NCBI RefSeq assembly: GCF_002858715.1
Contig: NZ_PJZH01000009.1
Coordinates: forward strand, 1-64,000
Direction: 5' to 3'
DNA: 64,000 nt
DNA from: Chimaeribacter coloradensis
GTDB lineage: Bacteria > Pseudomonadota > Gammaproteobacteria > Enterobacterales > Enterobacteriaceae
Part shown: piece after piece, positions 10,782 through 24,193 of the stretch
Numbering within the stretch: position 1 is the first letter of the stretch
How the letters are laid out: each line of letters opens with the position of its first letter
Notes under the pieces: generated by a model
Database searches by the model: none
The model's input: only the letters and a program-made list of their open reading frames with translations
Told to the model about the DNA's origin: nothing
Position numbers and translations under genes: made by a program

Positions 10782-10784
10782 ATC

Positions 10785-12245
10785 ATGATGAGCCTGCATA
10801 CGCTGGATATGCTGCTGGCCATCAATCAGGGTGAGCTGATTGAGGAGATCATCATCAGCCTGCTGGCCACGCCGCAGCTGGTGGTGTTCTTTGAGAAATT
10901 CCCGCGGCTCAAGCGCGCCCTGCTGAAAGATCTACCCGCCTGGAAACAGACCCTCTCCCGGCGCATCAATGAGGCGACCGTTCCCCCGGCGTTGGCGAAA
11001 GAGTTCTACTTTTATCAGCGCAGCATGACGGAAAGCCCCACGGCATTTTACCAGCATCTGCCCGGCATCGTGCGCGATCTCAATGCCATGGACTCCCCCT
11101 TCGCCCCGGAAGCGCAGACACTGCTGGAGAGCGCCGATCTCCGCCACCCGGCCGGCGACAGCCTGCAGACCCTGTTTATCCAACGCTGGCGTCTGAGCCT
11201 GACCCTGCAGGCGATCACGCTGCACCATCAGCTGCTGGAGCAGGAGCGCGAACAATTGCTGGCCGATCTCCAGCAGCGGCTGGCGATGAGCGGCGCGCTG
11301 GCCCCGCTGCTGGCGGAAAACGACAGCGCGGCCGGGCGGCTGTGGGATATGAGCCGGGGTGAACTCCATGCCGGGAATTACCGGCAACTGCTGGACTACG
11401 GCGCGTTCCTGCAACAGCAGCCGGAGCTGAACCGGCTGGCAGAGCAACTGGGCCGGAGCCAGGCCGCGAAAAGCGTCCCGCAGGATAATGCGGCGATGGA
11501 GCCTTACCGTACGCTGGTGCGTGAGCCGGCCGCCGTACCGGAGCAGGTCGGCGGCATTCACCAGAGTGATGACATCCTCAGGCTGCTGCCCACCGAACTG
11601 GCAATGCTGGGGCTGAGCGAGCTGGAGTTTGAGTTTTACCGGCGCCTGCTGGAGAAGCAGCTGATGACCTATCGGCTTCAGGGCGATGCCTGGCATGAGC
11701 GGGTTATGATGCGCCCGGTCACCCACCATCAGCAGGAGGAGCAGCCGCGCGGCCCCTTTATTGTCTGCGTGGATACCTCCGGCTCTATGGGCGGCTTCAA
11801 TGAACAGTGCGCCAAGGCGTTCTGCCTGGCGCTGCTGCGGATCGCGCTGGCCGACAAGCGCCGCTGCTTCATTATGCTGTTTGCCACAGAGATCGTGCAG
11901 TATGAACTCACCGCCGGCAGCGGGATCGAACAGGCGATCCGCTTCCTCGGCCAGCACTTCCGCGGCGGCACCGATCTGGCGGCCTGTTTGACGGCCACGC
12001 TGACCAAAATGGAGGATCGCGCCTGGTTTGATGCCGACGCGGTGGTGATCTCCGACTTCATCGCCCAGCGCCTGCCCGACCCGGTGGTAGAGCAGATCCG
12101 CCGGCACCGGCAGATCCATCAGCAACGTTTCCATGCCGTGGCGATGTCATCCTACGGCAAACCGGGGATCATGCGTATTTTCGATCACATCTGGCGCTTT
12201 GACACCGGGCTGAAAAGCCGCCTGATGCGCCGCCTGCACCGTTAG
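10785..12245 (+). CDS. viaA: VWA-domain protein ViaA, partner of RavA
   Basis: A 486-residue protein with a helical N-terminal region and a C-terminal von Willebrand factor A domain. The metal-ion (MIDAS) motif is seen as VDTSGSMGG near residues 328-335, with later FRGGTDL and VISDF motifs. Such MoxR-VWA pairs act as chaperone-like remodelling systems; E. coli ViaA stimulates RavA ATPase activity. Start 10785 aligns with the E. coli start; the stop is at 12245. In E. coli asnA follows, but here the next gene is asnC. Confidence 0.92.
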   Translation: MMSLHTLDMLLAINQGELIEEIIISLLATPQLVVFFEKFPRLKRALLKDLPAWKQTLSRRINEATVPPALAKEFYFYQRSMTESPTAFYQHLPGIVRDLNAMDSPFAPEAQTLLESADLRHPAGDSLQTLFIQRWRLSLTLQAITLHHQLLEQEREQLLADLQQRLAMSGALAPLLAENDSAAGRLWDMSRGELHAGNYRQLLDYGAFLQQQPELNRLAEQLGRSQAAKSVPQDNAAMEPYRTLVREPAAVPEQVGGIHQSDDILRLLPTELAMLGLSELEFEFYRRLLEKQLMTYRLQGDAWHERVMMRPVTHHQQEEQPRGPFIVCVDTSGSMGGFNEQCAKAFCLALLRIALADKRRCFIMLFATEIVQYELTAGSGIEQAIRFLGQHFRGGTDLAACLTATLTKMEDRAWFDADAVVISDFIAQRLPDPVVEQIRRHRQIHQQRFHAVAMSSYGKPGIMRIFDHIWRFDTGLKSRLMRRLHR

Positions 12246-12310
12246 CCCCGCCCGGTACGCCTTCCCCAGCGATAACCATAGCCCTGCCGCAGCAGATCCT
12301 CTATCTTCTG

Positions 12311-12325
12311 GGACATTGTATGTCC
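12311..12325 (+). promoter_or_regulatory. palindrome upstream of asnC (possible AsnC site)
   Basis: GGACAT-TGT-ATGTCC, six-base arms around a 3-bp centre, 20 bp before the asnC start. AsnC/Lrp proteins bind imperfect palindromes of about 15 bp and AsnC is autoregulated in E. coli, so this is a plausible own operator. Inference from position and symmetry only. Confidence 0.45.
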
Positions 12326-12344
12326 TGACGCTGAGGTGGAAAAA

Positions 12345-12806
12345 GTGACAGAAGTTTATCAAATCGACGATCTCGATCGCGGCATCCTGAACGCCCTGAT
12401 GGAGAACGCCCGTACCGCCTATGCCGAGCTGGCCAAGGTATTTAACGTCAGCCCCGGCACCATTCATGTGCGGGTAGAGAAGATGAAGCAGGCGGGCATC
12501 ATCACCGGTGCCTGTGTGCAGGTGAACCCCAAGCAGCTGGGGTATGACGTCTGCTGCTTTATCGGCATCATCCTGAAAAGCGCCAAAGATTACCCCTCCG
12601 CCCTGAAAAAACTCGACAGCCTGGAAGAGGTGGTGGAAGCCTATTACACCACCGGGCACTACAGCATCTTTATTAAGGTGATGTGCCGATCGATAGATGC
12701 CCTGCAACAGGTACTTATCAACAAGATCCAGACCATTGATGAGATCCAGTCCACGGAGACGCTAATCTCCTTACAGAACCCGATCATGCGGGCGATCTCG
12801 CCCTGA
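12345..12806 (+). CDS. asnC: Lrp/AsnC-family transcriptional regulator AsnC
   Basis: A 153-residue regulator with an N-terminal helix-turn-helix (about 20-55, KVFNVSPGTIHVRVEKMKQAG) and a C-terminal RAM ligand-binding domain. In E. coli it senses asparagine, activates asnA and represses itself. GTG 12345 is chosen because AGGTGG stands 5 bases upstream and the length then matches E. coli (152 residues); another GTG three codons earlier lies inside that ribosome binding site. asnA, which flanks asnC in E. coli, is missing here, so its main known target must lie elsewhere or be lost. Confidence 0.9.
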   Translation: MTEVYQIDDLDRGILNALMENARTAYAELAKVFNVSPGTIHVRVEKMKQAGIITGACVQVNPKQLGYDVCCFIGIILKSAKDYPSALKKLDSLEEVVEAYYTTGHYSIFIKVMCRSIDALQQVLINKIQTIDEIQSTETLISLQNPIMRAISP

Positions 12807-12828
12807 TCGTAAAAAAGCCATACCCATA

Positions 12829-12837
12829 TTGTCCACA
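12829..12837 (+). promoter_or_regulatory. DnaA box in the mioC promoter region
   Basis: TTGTCCACA, one mismatch from the DnaA consensus TTATCCACA, between asnC and mioC. E. coli has a DnaA box at the mioC promoter, where DnaA represses transcription running into oriC. The conserved position supports the same role. Confidence 0.65.
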
Positions 12838-12897
12838 GGTAGATCCCAGCTGATTCACAGCGTACAATACGCCCTCTTTATATCAGGTGGGATCATT

Positions 12898-13341
12898 ATG
12901 GCTGACATTACCCTGATCAGCGGCAGCACCCTCGGCAGTGCCGAGTATGTCGCTGAACATGTGGCTGAGAAACTGGAAGAGGCGGGGTTTTCAACGGAAA
13001 CGCTGCATGGCGCAGAACTGGCTGACCTTACCCCGTCAGGGATCTGGCTGCTGGTGACCTCAACGCACGGTGCCGGTGAACTGCCTGATAACCTCCAGCC
13101 ATTGCTGGATGAGATCGAGGCGCAACAGCCGGATCTCTCCCAGGTCCGTTTTGGGGCGATCGGGCTGGGCAGCAGCGAATACGATACCTTCTGTGGCGCG
13201 ATCAAAACGATCGAGTCGGCATTGATCGCCCGTGGGGCTAAAAAGATCGGTGATCGCCTTGAGATCGACGTGACGCAGCATGAGATCCCGGAGGACCCCG
13301 CTGAAGAATGGGCGGTCAACTGGATTAATTTACTCAAATAA
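12898..13341 (+). CDS. mioC: flavodoxin-like protein MioC
   Basis: A 147-residue short-chain flavodoxin. The FMN phosphate-binding loop SGSTLGSAEYVA and the THGAGELPDN and FGAIGLGSSEYDTFCGA loops are visible. In E. coli MioC is an electron-transfer protein that supports biotin synthase in vitro. The frame is open upstream, but ATG 12898 aligns exactly with the E. coli protein. Transcription runs rightwards into oriC, immediately downstream. Confidence 0.93.
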   Translation: MADITLISGSTLGSAEYVAEHVAEKLEEAGFSTETLHGAELADLTPSGIWLLVTSTHGAGELPDNLQPLLDEIEAQQPDLSQVRFGAIGLGSSEYDTFCGAIKTIESALIARGAKKIGDRLEIDVTQHEIPEDPAEEWAVNWINLLK

Positions 13342-13344
13342 GCT

Positions 13345-13640
13345 CAAAGATCACGCGATCAGTTGTGGATAACTACCGTTTAAAGCTGGGTAAAACCCGT
13401 AGTTATCCCAATAACAACCTTACCCCCCAAACAGGCCTGTGTATAAAGTGCCGATCTGATCCCAGCTTATACGCGCCAGGATCACCGATCATTCACAGCT
13501 AATGATCCGTGCTAATCCGTTGGATCAGATAGAGAATCCAGAGTTATACACAGAGGATCGCGATCCTAATAAGAGATCTAATAAAGAGATCTTTAAATAA
13601 AAAGATCTTCTTTTAATTACCTGCGATCCTAAGCTGCTTG
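13345..13640. other. oriC: chromosomal replication origin oriC
   Basis: The 378-bp interval between mioC and mnmG aligns block by block with E. coli oriC read from mioC towards mnmG. DnaA boxes, by E. coli naming: R4 TTATCCACA (minus, 13364-13372), R3-like TTATCCCAA (plus, 13403-13411), R2 TTATACACA (minus, 13438-13446) and R1 TTATACACA (plus, 13544-13552). The block CTGATCCCAGCTTATACG, the GATCACCGATCATTCACAG segment and about fourteen GATC Dam/SeqA sites are conserved. Three AT-rich 13-mers at 13566-13578, 13579-13591 and 13595-13607 form the unwinding element on the mnmG side. R1 differs from E. coli (TTATCCACA) by one base. Confidence 0.95.
13566..13607. repeat. oriC DNA unwinding element: three 13-mers
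   Basis: Three consecutive AT-rich 13-mers, each ending in AGATC (13566-13578, 13579-13591, 13595-13607), match the R, M and L repeats of enterobacterial oriC, where DnaA-ATP opens the duplex. The E. coli form is GATCTnTTnTTTT on the other strand. Confidence 0.9.
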
Positions 13641-13666
13641 GTTGCACGGCTAAACTTCAGTAGAAT
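13638..13666 (+). promoter_or_regulatory. putative mnmG (gidA) promoter
   Basis: -35 TTGGTT (13638-13643) and -10 TAGAAT (13661-13666) with a 17-bp spacer, just right of the unwinding element. In E. coli transcription from the gidA promoter at this position influences initiation at oriC. Confidence 0.6.
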
Positions 13667-13719
13667 CCCCGACCCCAGGGCAAACCACGATCATTCGCAT
13701 AACCGCGAGGTGCAGTACC

Positions 13720-15609
13720 ATGTTTTATCCAGACCATTTTGACGTCATCATTATCGGCGGAGGCCATGCCGGTACCGAGGCTGCCATGGCGGCTGCCCGG
13801 ATGGGTCGTCAAACCCTATTATTAACGCATAACATTGATACGCTTGGACAAATGTCCTGCAACCCGGCGATCGGTGGCATCGGAAAAGGACATCTGGTTA
13901 AAGAAGTGGACGCCCTTGGCGGGTTAATGGCCACTGCCATCGATCATGCAGGGATTCAGTTTAGGATACTAAACGCCAGCAAAGGGCCGGCAGTCCGGGC
14001 AACGCGTGCACAGGCCGACCGGGTGCTTTACCGCCAGGCGGTACGCACAGCGCTGGAGAACCAGCCGAACCTGATGATCTTCCAGCAGGCCGTTGACGAT
14101 CTGATCGTGGAAAACGATCGGGTCGTGGGTGCCGTAACCCAGATGGGCCTCAAATTCCGCGCCAAAGCGGTGGTGCTGACTGTGGGCACCTTCCTTGATG
14201 GGAAGATCCACATCGGCCTTGAAAACTTCAGTGGGGGCCGCGCAGGCGATCCTCCGGCGATCTCGCTGTCACGCCGTCTGCGTGAGCTGCCGTTGCGCGT
14301 TAACCGCCTCAAGACCGGTACCCCGCCGAGGATCGATTCCCGTACCATCGATTTCAGCGTGCTGGATGAACAGCATGGTGATACTCCGGCACCGGTGTTC
14401 TCGTTCATGGGCAATGCATCACAGCACCCACGGCAGATCCCGTGTTACATCACCCATACCAACGAGCAGACGCACGACGTGATCCGCCAGAACCTGGATC
14501 GCAGCCCGATGTACGCCGGGATCATCGAAGGGATCGGCCCGCGTTACTGCCCGTCGATCGAAGACAAGGTGATGCGCTTTGCCGATCGTAACGCCCACCA
14601 GATCTTCCTGGAGCCGGAAGGGCTGACCAGCAACGAAATTTACCCGAACGGCATCTCCACCAGCCTGCCGTTTGATGTGCAGATGCAGATTGTCCGTTCC
14701 ATGCGCGGCCTGGAGAATGCGCGCATTGTGCGGCCGGGTTACGCCATCGAGTATGATTTCTTCGATCCGCGCGATCTGAAACCGACGCTGGAGAGCAAGT
14801 TCATCCAGGGCCTGTTCTTTGCCGGGCAGATCAACGGTACCACCGGTTATGAAGAAGCCGCCGCGCAGGGGCTGCTGGCCGGTCTGAACGCCGGCCGTTA
14901 CGCCAATGAGGATGAAGGCTGGGCACCGCGCCGCGATCAGGCTTACCTCGGCGTCCTGGTGGATGACCTCAGCACCCTGGGCACCAAAGAGCCGTACCGC
15001 ATGTTTACCTCGCGGGCGGAATACCGCCTGATGCTGCGTGAAGACAATGCCGATCTGCGTCTGACGGAGAAGGGACGTGAGCTGGGCCTGGTGGATGATG
15101 TGCGCTGGGCGCGCTACAGCGAGAAAGTCGAACAGATTGAGCAGGAGCGTCAACGCTTGCGCAGCCTGTGGGTGCACCCGCACTCTGAACAGGTGGAGCA
15201 GGTCAACGCCCTGCTGAAAGCACCGCTTTCACGTGAAGCCAGCGGCGAAGAGCTGCTGCGCCGTCCTGAGATGACCTATCAGCAGATGATCGGCATGCCG
15301 ATGTTCGCACCGGGCCTGAGCGATCCGCAATCGGCTGAGCAGGTTGAGATCCAGGTCAAGTACGAAGGCTATATCGCCCGTCAGCAGGATGAGATCAACA
15401 AGCAGCAGCGTAACGAAAATACCCTGTTGCCGGCGGATCTGGACTACCGTGAGGTGTCCGGCTTGTCGAATGAGGTGATCGCCAAGCTCAACGATCACAA
15501 ACCCAGCTCGATTGGCCAGGCTTCACGCATTTCGGGGATCACCCCGGCCGCCATCTCCATTTTGCTGATCTGGCTGAAAAAACAGGGCCTGCTGCGCCGC
15601 AGCGCCTGA
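13720..15609 (+). CDS. mnmG: tRNA uridine-5-carboxymethylaminomethyl modification enzyme MnmG (GidA)
   Basis: A 629-residue FAD-dependent enzyme. With MnmE it installs the carboxymethylaminomethyl group on U34 of certain tRNAs. The N-terminal Rossmann motif [15 protein letters not shown] (residues 8-22), the [12 protein letters not shown] segment with a catalytic cysteine and a second conserved cysteine region are present. Length equals the E. coli enzyme. It lies directly right of oriC and is followed 110 bp later by rsmG, with which it is likely co-transcribed. Confidence 0.96.
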   Translation: MFYPDHFDVIIIGGGHAGTEAAMAAARMGRQTLLLTHNIDTLGQMSCNPAIGGIGKGHLVKEVDALGGLMATAIDHAGIQFRILNASKGPAVRATRAQADRVLYRQAVRTALENQPNLMIFQQAVDDLIVENDRVVGAVTQMGLKFRAKAVVLTVGTFLDGKIHIGLENFSGGRAGDPPAISLSRRLRELPLRVNRLKTGTPPRIDSRTIDFSVLDEQHGDTPAPVFSFMGNASQHPRQIPCYITHTNEQTHDVIRQNLDRSPMYAGIIEGIGPRYCPSIEDKVMRFADRNAHQIFLEPEGLTSNEIYPNGISTSLPFDVQMQIVRSMRGLENARIVRPGYAIEYDFFDPRDLKPTLESKFIQGLFFAGQINGTTGYEEAAAQGLLAGLNAGRYANEDEGWAPRRDQAYLGVLVDDLSTLGTKEPYRMFTSRAEYRLMLREDNADLRLTEKGRELGLVDDVRWARYSEKVEQIEQERQRLRSLWVHPHSEQVEQVNALLKAPLSREASGEELLRRPEMTYQQMIGMPMFAPGLSDPQSAEQVEIQVKYEGYIARQQDEINKQQRNENTLLPADLDYREVSGLSNEVIAKLNDHKPSSIGQASRISGITPAAISILLIWLKKQGLLRRSA

Positions 15610-15719
15610 GCCTGACTGGCTGAGCCGTCAGCCTGTGTGCCGGCGGCTCTTCTCCCTTGTGTGACCTTCCCTGAATGATGATTAGCCACAGCCCTGACGC
15701 TGTGCCAAAGGAATTACCC

Positions 15720-16340
15720 GTGCTGCAAAAACTCGACGCGTTGCTCAACCAGGCCGGCATTGTGTTACCCGATCAGCAGAAGCACCAGTTGCTGGCTTAC
15801 GTAGGGATGCTGGATAAGTGGAACAAAGCCTATAATCTGACGTCGGTGCGTGATCCGCGTCAGATGCTGGTGCGCCACATTCTCGACAGCATTGTGGTGA
15901 ACCCGCACCTGCAAGGCAGCCGCTTTATTGACGTCGGTACCGGGCCGGGCCTGCCGGGCATCCCGCTGGCGATCGTGCGCCCCGATGCCCACTTCACCTT
16001 GCTGGACAGCCTGGGCAAGCGCGTGCGCTTTTTACGGCAGGTGCAGCATGAGTTAGGGCTTACTAACATTACGCCGGTGCAGAGCCGCGTGGAGGCGTTC
16101 CCGGCAGAGCCGCCGTTTGACGGCGTGATCAGCCGTGCCTTCGCCTCCCTGCAGGATATGGTTTCCTGGTGCCATCACCTGCCGGCCGCGGGCCACGGGC
16201 GTTTCTATGCCCTGAAAGGGGTTCGCCCGGATGATGAACTCGCGACGTTACCCGAGAGGGTAGGGGTGGAGCAGGTCGTGAAATTGACGGTGCCTGAGCT
16301 TGAAGGTGAGCGTCACCTGGTGATCCTGAAAGCGCAGTGA
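15720..16340 (+). CDS. rsmG: 16S rRNA (guanine-N7)-methyltransferase RsmG (GidB)
   Basis: A 206-residue SAM-dependent methyltransferase that methylates G527 of 16S rRNA. The SAM-binding motif [14 protein letters not shown] is near residues 71-84, followed by [12 protein letters not shown] and the late SRAFASL motif. GTG 15720 is chosen because AAGGAA precedes it at 5 bases and the length then matches E. coli (207); an in-frame ATG at 15675 would add 15 residues. Loss of RsmG gives low-level streptomycin resistance in other bacteria; here it is intact. Confidence 0.94.
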   Translation: MLQKLDALLNQAGIVLPDQQKHQLLAYVGMLDKWNKAYNLTSVRDPRQMLVRHILDSIVVNPHLQGSRFIDVGTGPGLPGIPLAIVRPDAHFTLLDSLGKRVRFLRQVQHELGLTNITPVQSRVEAFPAEPPFDGVISRAFASLQDMVSWCHHLPAAGHGRFYALKGVRPDDELATLPERVGVEQVVKLTVPELEGERHLVILKAQ

Positions 16341-16977
16341 TTTTGCGCTTTATCAAGAAAGCGTCACTCTGGCAGCCGTTGCGGGCGTTAACATAAGCTT
16401 GCTAATTATATTGGCCGATATGCGCAACGGTTACCAATATTTCACAGAGTCGTAGCATGGTTATTTAGCGGTTTACTTCGGCAGCGGAAAATAGGCCAGT
16501 TTGTTAATGAGAGTAGTTCTCAAATAAGCCGATTAAATGTAATATTTTTGTTGCTTATTTTTGGGGTGAAATGTCACAAAAAGGTTTGAATTAAGTATTT
16601 ATCTTATTTTTGCCGGTTCGCAATTTAGCGGATTGATTTTTATAAGGTTTAAAAATCAATGTGGCGTTGCATCCGCGCCCGGCGTGCATTTGCTTAATGT
16701 GACGAACCTATTTTCTGTGATCTTGTGCACACTTATATGCACGGTAGTGGAATAATCAGACAATTATTATCTTGTCATTCCGGGGATAGTTTCCTTAGGA
16801 AAATAGCCCTACAGAATTAAATTTAAATAATTGTTCACCTTTTCGCTACTTATCGATTGAATTCGCTTGAGTGAACCGTATAATTTGCTCGGTTTTTGCT
16901 GCTTGACTCGGTCTTACAAAGGCAGTTTTATACGACACTCAGCATACCTCCACTGAGTTACGGAGAGAACAAACGTC
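16341..16977. other. rsmG-atpI intergenic region
   Basis: A 637-bp AT-rich stretch without a convincing gene. Its right end carries the atp promoter (16857-16884). The remainder shows scattered TGTGA and TCACA half-sites but no clear paired regulator site, repeat or structured RNA that I can support. The E. coli gidB-atpI gap is of similar size. Confidence 0.6.
16857..16884 (+). promoter_or_regulatory. atp operon promoter
   Basis: -35 TTGAAT (16857-16862), 16-bp spacer, consensus -10 TATAAT (16879-16884), about 95 bp before atpI. The only strong sigma-70 promoter in front of the ATP synthase operon. Confidence 0.72.
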
Positions 16978-18182
<1,205 letters not shown>

Positions 18183-18212
18183 TTTTCTTTCAACACTACT
18201 GCGTTTAACTGA

Positions 18213-18470
<258 letters not shown>

Positions 18471-18531
18471 TAGAGATTTTTCTCGACCGTAGACCACATC
18501 AAACTATTAACTTTGAAAGAGGCATTGTGCT

Positions 18532-19002
18532 GTGAATCTTAACGCAACAATCCTCGGCCAGGCCATCGCGTTCGTCCTGTTTGTCTGGTTCTGCATGAAG
18601 TATGTATGGCCGCCGATTATGGCTGCCATCGAGAAGCGTCAGAAAGAAATCGCTGACGGTCTCGCTTCAGCAGAACGTGCCAAAAAAGATCTGGACCTCG
18701 CGCAAGCCGATGCGACCGACCAGCTGAAAAAAGCCAAGGCCGAAGCCCAGGTGATCATTGAGCAAGCCAACAAGCGTGGCTCTCAGATTGTCGAGGACGC
18801 AAAAGCCGAAGCAGAGCAGGAACGTAACAAAATCGTGGCGCAAGCACAGGCTGAGATCGAAGCCGAACGTAAACGCGCTCGTGAAGAGTTGCGTAAGCAA
18901 GTCGCTGTACTGGCAATTGCTGGCGCCGAGAAGATCATTGAACGTTCCGTGGATGAAGCTGCTAACAGCGACATCGTTGATAAACTGGTCGCTGAACTGT
19001 AA
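18532..19002 (+). CDS. atpF: F0F1 ATP synthase subunit b
   Basis: A 156-residue peripheral-stalk subunit. One N-terminal membrane helix (about residues 5-25) is followed by a long charged coiled coil rich in Ala, Lys and Glu that dimerises and holds F1. It starts at GTG 18532, preceded by AAGAGG; the first residues [10 protein letters not shown] match E. coli. Ends 14 bp before atpH. Confidence 0.96.
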   Translation: MNLNATILGQAIAFVLFVWFCMKYVWPPIMAAIEKRQKEIADGLASAERAKKDLDLAQADATDQLKKAKAEAQVIIEQANKRGSQIVEDAKAEAEQERNKIVAQAQAEIEAERKRAREELRKQVAVLAIAGAEKIIERSVDEAANSDIVDKLVAEL

Positions 19003-19016
19003 GGAGGGAGGGGCTG

Positions 19017-19550
19017 ATGTCTGAATTTGTCACGGTAGCTCGCCCCTACGCCAAAGCAGCATTTGACTTTGCCGTTGAGCACCAATGCATCGACCGCTGG
19101 CAGCACATGCTGGCGTTTACCGCTGAAGTGACGCGCAACGAACAGATTAAAGCCTTGCTTTCCGGTGCTGTTGCACCGGAAACCATGTCTGCAACGTTCA
19201 TTGCCGTATGTGGTGATCAACTCGACCAAGCCGGCCAGAACCTGATTAAGGTCATGGCCGAGAACAACCGTTTATCCGTCCTTCCTGAAGTGTTAGAGCA
19301 ATTTATTGCGCTGCGTGCCTCTCTTGAGGCCACGGTCGAAGTCGAAGTGATTTCCGCCACCACACTGAATGATGCCCAGCTGGTAAAAATTACCGCTGCG
19401 ATGGAAAAACGTCTGTCACGCAAAGTTAAGCTGAATTGCAAAATTGATAAGTCTGTCATGGCCGGCGTCGTAATCCGCGCGGGTGACATGGTGATCGACG
19501 GCAGCGTACGCGGCCGCCTGGATCGCCTGGCAGACGTCTTGCAGTCTTAA
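19017..19550 (+). CDS. atpH: F0F1 ATP synthase subunit delta
   Basis: A 177-residue subunit that joins the top of F1 to the b2 stalk. The N-terminal helical bundle begins [18 protein letters not shown] and the C-terminal conserved part is [26 protein letters not shown] follows the GGAGGG box at the end of atpF. Length equals that of E. coli. Confidence 0.96.
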   Translation: MSEFVTVARPYAKAAFDFAVEHQCIDRWQHMLAFTAEVTRNEQIKALLSGAVAPETMSATFIAVCGDQLDQAGQNLIKVMAENNRLSVLPEVLEQFIALRASLEATVEVEVISATTLNDAQLVKITAAMEKRLSRKVKLNCKIDKSVMAGVVIRAGDMVIDGSVRGRLDRLADVLQS

Positions 19551-19562
19551 GGGGACTGGAGC

Positions 19563-21104
19563 ATGCAACTGAATTCCACCGAAATCAGCGAACTGATCAA
19601 GCAGCGCATTGCTCAGTTCAATGTAGTGAGCGAAGCTCACAATGAAGGTACTATTGTTTCCGTCAGCGACGGGATCATTCGCGTACACGGCCTGGCCGAT
19701 GTGATGCAGGGTGAGATGATCGCCCTGCCCGGCAACCGTTACGCCATTGCACTTAACCTGGAACGCGACTCTGTCGGTGCTGTAGTGATGGGCCCGTACG
19801 CGGACCTGGCTGAAGGCATGAAGGTGAAATGCACCGGCCGTATCCTGGAAGTTCCGGTTGGCCGCGGCCTGCTGGGCCGTGTGGTCAACACCCTGGGTGC
19901 GCCTATCGATGGTAAAGGGCCGGTCGACAACGACGGCTTCTCCCCGGTTGAAGCTATCGCTCCGGGCGTTATCGCCCGTCAATCCGTTGATCAGCCGGTT
20001 CAGACCGGTTACAAATCTGTGGATGCGATGATTCCAATCGGCCGTGGCCAGCGTGAGCTGATCATCGGCGACCGCCAGACCGGTAAAACCGCGCTGGCGA
20101 TCGATGCGATCATCAACCAACGCGACTCCGGCATCAAATGTATCTACGTGGCTATCGGCCAGAAAGCGTCCACCGTGTCTAACGTGGTACGTAAACTGGA
20201 AGAGCACGGCGCACTGGCCAACACCATTGTTGTGGTAGCGACCGCGTCTGAATCCGCTGCATTGCAATACCTGGCTCCGTATGCCGGTTGCGCCATGGGC
20301 GAATACTTCCGTGACCGCGGTGAAGATGCCCTGATCGTTTACGATGACCTGTCCAAACAGGCTGTGGCTTACCGCCAGATCTCCCTGCTGCTTCGTCGTC
20401 CGCCGGGCCGTGAAGCGTACCCGGGTGACGTGTTCTACCTCCACTCCCGTCTGCTGGAGCGTGCTGCGCGTGTTAACGCTGAGTACGTTGAAGCTTTCAC
20501 CAAAGGTGAAGTGAAAGGTAAAACCGGTTCTCTGACAGCGCTGCCGCTGATCGAAACGCAGGCGGGTGACGTTTCCGCGTTCGTTCCGACCAACGTAATC
20601 TCGATTACCGATGGTCAGATCTTCCTGGAATCCAACCTGTTCAACTCCGGTATCCGTCCTGCGGTTAACCCAGGGATCTCCGTATCCCGTGTGGGTGGTG
20701 CAGCACAGACCAAGATCATGAAGAAACTGTCCGGTGGTATCCGTACCGCACTGGCACAGTATCGTGAACTGGCTGCGTTCTCTCAGTTCGCTTCCGATCT
20801 GGATGACGCGACGCGTAAACAGCTGAGCCACGGTCAGAAAGTGACCGAGCTGCTGAAACAGAAACAGTACGCGCCGATGTCCGTTGCTCAACAGGCCCTG
20901 GTGCTGTTTGCTGCTGAGCGCGGTTATCTGGAAGACGTCGAAGTGTCCAAAGTGGTGAGCTTCGAAGCTGCCCTGATGGCCTTCGCCGATCGCGAACACG
21001 GTGATCTGCTGAACCAAATCAACCAAACTGGCGGTTACAACGATGAGATTGAAGGCAAGCTGAAAGGCCTGCTGGATACCTTCAAAGCAACCCAGTCCTG
21101 GTAA
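19563..21104 (+). CDS. atpA: F0F1 ATP synthase subunit alpha
   Basis: A 513-residue regulatory nucleotide-binding subunit of F1. The Walker A motif GDRQTGKT is near residues 169-176; the beta-barrel N-terminal domain and the arginine-bearing [17 protein letters not shown] signature region are present. Starts 12 bp after atpH. The large open frame on the opposite strand here is a shadow of its codon bias. Confidence 0.97.
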   Translation: MQLNSTEISELIKQRIAQFNVVSEAHNEGTIVSVSDGIIRVHGLADVMQGEMIALPGNRYAIALNLERDSVGAVVMGPYADLAEGMKVKCTGRILEVPVGRGLLGRVVNTLGAPIDGKGPVDNDGFSPVEAIAPGVIARQSVDQPVQTGYKSVDAMIPIGRGQRELIIGDRQTGKTALAIDAIINQRDSGIKCIYVAIGQKASTVSNVVRKLEEHGALANTIVVVATASESAALQYLAPYAGCAMGEYFRDRGEDALIVYDDLSKQAVAYRQISLLLRRPPGREAYPGDVFYLHSRLLERAARVNAEYVEAFTKGEVKGKTGSLTALPLIETQAGDVSAFVPTNVISITDGQIFLESNLFNSGIRPAVNPGISVSRVGGAAQTKIMKKLSGGIRTALAQYRELAAFSQFASDLDDATRKQLSHGQKVTELLKQKQYAPMSVAQQALVLFAAERGYLEDVEVSKVVSFEAALMAFADREHGDLLNQINQTGGYNDEIEGKLKGLLDTFKATQSW

Positions 21105-21165
21105 CGCTGAACGGTCCTGCTGTTTGAAAGAACAGCAGGCCGTCTGGCAATGAGGAGAAGCAGAG

Positions 21166-22029
21166 ATGGCCGGCGCAAAAGAGATACGTGGTAAGATCGC
21201 AAGCGTGCAAAACACGCAGAAGATCACAAAAGCGATGGAGATGGTCGCCGCCTCCAAAATGCGTAAATCGCAGGAGCGCATGGCAGCCAGCCGTCCTTAT
21301 GCAGAGACCATGCGCAATGTGATTGGTCACCTTGCGTTAGGTAATCTGGAATACAAACACCCCTACCTGGACGACCGCGATGTGAAGCGCGTTGGGTATC
21401 TGGTGGTGTCTACTGACCGTGGTCTGTGCGGCGGCTTGAACATTAACCTGTTCAAGAAACTGCTGGCAGACATGAAAGGTTGGTCCGATAAAGGCGTTCA
21501 GGCCGATCTGGCTGTGATTGGTTCGAAAGCGGCCTCTTTCTTTGGCGCCGTAGGCGGCAACGTGGTTGCCCAGGTCACCGGCATGGGGGATAAACCTTCC
21601 CTGTCTGATCTGATTGGCCCGGTGAAAGTGATGCTGCAAGCCTACGACGAAGGTCGTCTGGACAAGCTTTACATCGTCAGTAACAAGTTTATCAATACGA
21701 TGTCCCAGGTTCCGCAGGTTGTTCAACTGCTGCCGCTTCCGCCTGCGGAAGATGGCGTGCTGGAGAAGAAATCCTGGGATTACCTGTATGAACCCGACCC
21801 GAAAGCGCTGCTGGATACCTTGCTGCGTCGCTATGTGGAATCACAGGTTTATCAGGGCGTCGTGGAAAACCTGGCCAGCGAGCAGGCCGCACGAATGGTC
21901 GCGATGAAAGCCGCAACCGATAACGGCGGTAGCCTGATCAAAGAGCTTCAGTTGGTATACAACAAAGCCCGTCAGGCCAGCATCACTCAAGAACTTACCG
22001 AGATCGTCTCGGGGGCCGCTGCGGTTTAA
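21166..22029 (+). CDS. atpG: F0F1 ATP synthase subunit gamma
   Basis: A 287-residue central rotor shaft. The N-terminal helix [20 protein letters not shown] and the C-terminal helix that ends [15 protein letters not shown] form the coiled coil that turns inside the alpha3beta3 hexamer. SD GGAG. Intact and of normal length. Confidence 0.97.
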   Translation: MAGAKEIRGKIASVQNTQKITKAMEMVAASKMRKSQERMAASRPYAETMRNVIGHLALGNLEYKHPYLDDRDVKRVGYLVVSTDRGLCGGLNINLFKKLLADMKGWSDKGVQADLAVIGSKAASFFGAVGGNVVAQVTGMGDKPSLSDLIGPVKVMLQAYDEGRLDKLYIVSNKFINTMSQVPQVVQLLPLPPAEDGVLEKKSWDYLYEPDPKALLDTLLRRYVESQVYQGVVENLASEQAARMVAMKAATDNGGSLIKELQLVYNKARQASITQELTEIVSGAAAV

Positions 22030-22034
22030 GCTAG

Positions 22035-23444
<1,410 letters not shown>

Positions 23445-23464
23445 CGCTTTGAGAGGAGGGTGAC

Positions 23465-23887
23465 ATGGCTGCAATGACTTACCATCTGGATGTCGTCAGT
23501 GCTGAAAAACGGATGTTTTCCGGTCTGGTGCAAAAAATCCAGGTGACGGGTAGCGAAGGTGAGCTGGGTATTTTCCCTGGCCATGCGCCGCTGCTCACTG
23601 CCATTAAGCCTGGCATGGTGCGTATTGTTAAACAGCACGGTGAAGAAGAGTATATCTACCTCTCCGGCGGCATCCTTGAGGTGCAGCCGAGTGCGGTAAC
23701 CGTTCTGGCTGACACCGCCATTCGTGGGCAGGATCTTGACGAAGCTCGCGCGCTGGAAGCTAAGCGCAAGGCGGAAGAACATATCCATAGCTCTCACGGT
23801 GACGTCGACTATGCTCAGGCGTCGGCTGAACTGGCCAAAGCGATCGCGAAACTGCGCGTCATCGAATTGACCAGAAAAGCGATGTAA
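23465..23887 (+). CDS. atpC: F0F1 ATP synthase subunit epsilon
   Basis: A 140-residue rotor subunit and inhibitor. The N-terminal beta sandwich ([16 protein letters not shown]) and two C-terminal helices that can extend along gamma are present. One residue longer at the N-terminus than E. coli (MAAMTYH). A GGAGGG box precedes the ATG. Last gene of the atp operon. Confidence 0.96.
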   Translation: MAAMTYHLDVVSAEKRMFSGLVQKIQVTGSEGELGIFPGHAPLLTAIKPGMVRIVKQHGEEEYIYLSGGILEVQPSAVTVLADTAIRGQDLDEARALEAKRKAEEHIHSSHGDVDYAQASAELAKAIAKLRVIELTRKAM

Positions 23888-23896
23888 TGGCGACTT

Positions 23897-23912
23897 CCCT
23901 GCGCAAGCAGGG
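23897..23912 (+). other. hairpin with GCAA tetraloop after atpC
   Basis: CCCTGC-GCAA-GCAGGG directly downstream of the atpC stop, a very stable GNRA-capped stem without a U tract. It lies between the last gene and the operon terminator and may protect the 3' end of the mRNA. Confidence 0.5.
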
Positions 23913-23936
23913 GTGAACCGTCATCTCGTCATTGGA

Positions 23937-23963
23937 AAAGCGGCCTGCGGGCCGCTTTTTTTT
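23937..23963 (+). terminator. atp operon terminator
   Basis: AAGCGGCC-TGCG-GGCCGCTT stem followed by a run of eight T. Strong intrinsic terminator 50 bp after atpC. The remaining stretch to glmU (23964-24193) has no gene; it should hold the glmU promoter, though I cannot pick a convincing one. Confidence 0.9.
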
Positions 23964-24193
23964 CGCCTTTAAAAAAGCACCGGCACGCTATGATCCCAAC
24001 AGGTAATCCCCTGGATTTCCCCCTGAAAGCGCGATCTTTTCCGCCACTTCAGGCTGGAATCCAACGGCGTGGGCAGAATGCGCGCACGCCTTGCCCGGCG
24101 CGCCTTACGCAGCATTTTCACTGAAAAATATGTAGTATTTGGCTCAGCGAACAGGTTTACTTTTCACTTCCTAATAAGGCTATCAGATTGCTT

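Noticed and set aside
19416-21281. Large open frame (over 600 codons) opposite atpA
   Set aside because: Low-complexity composition (His, Gln, Arg rich) and no homology; it is the codon-bias shadow of atpA.
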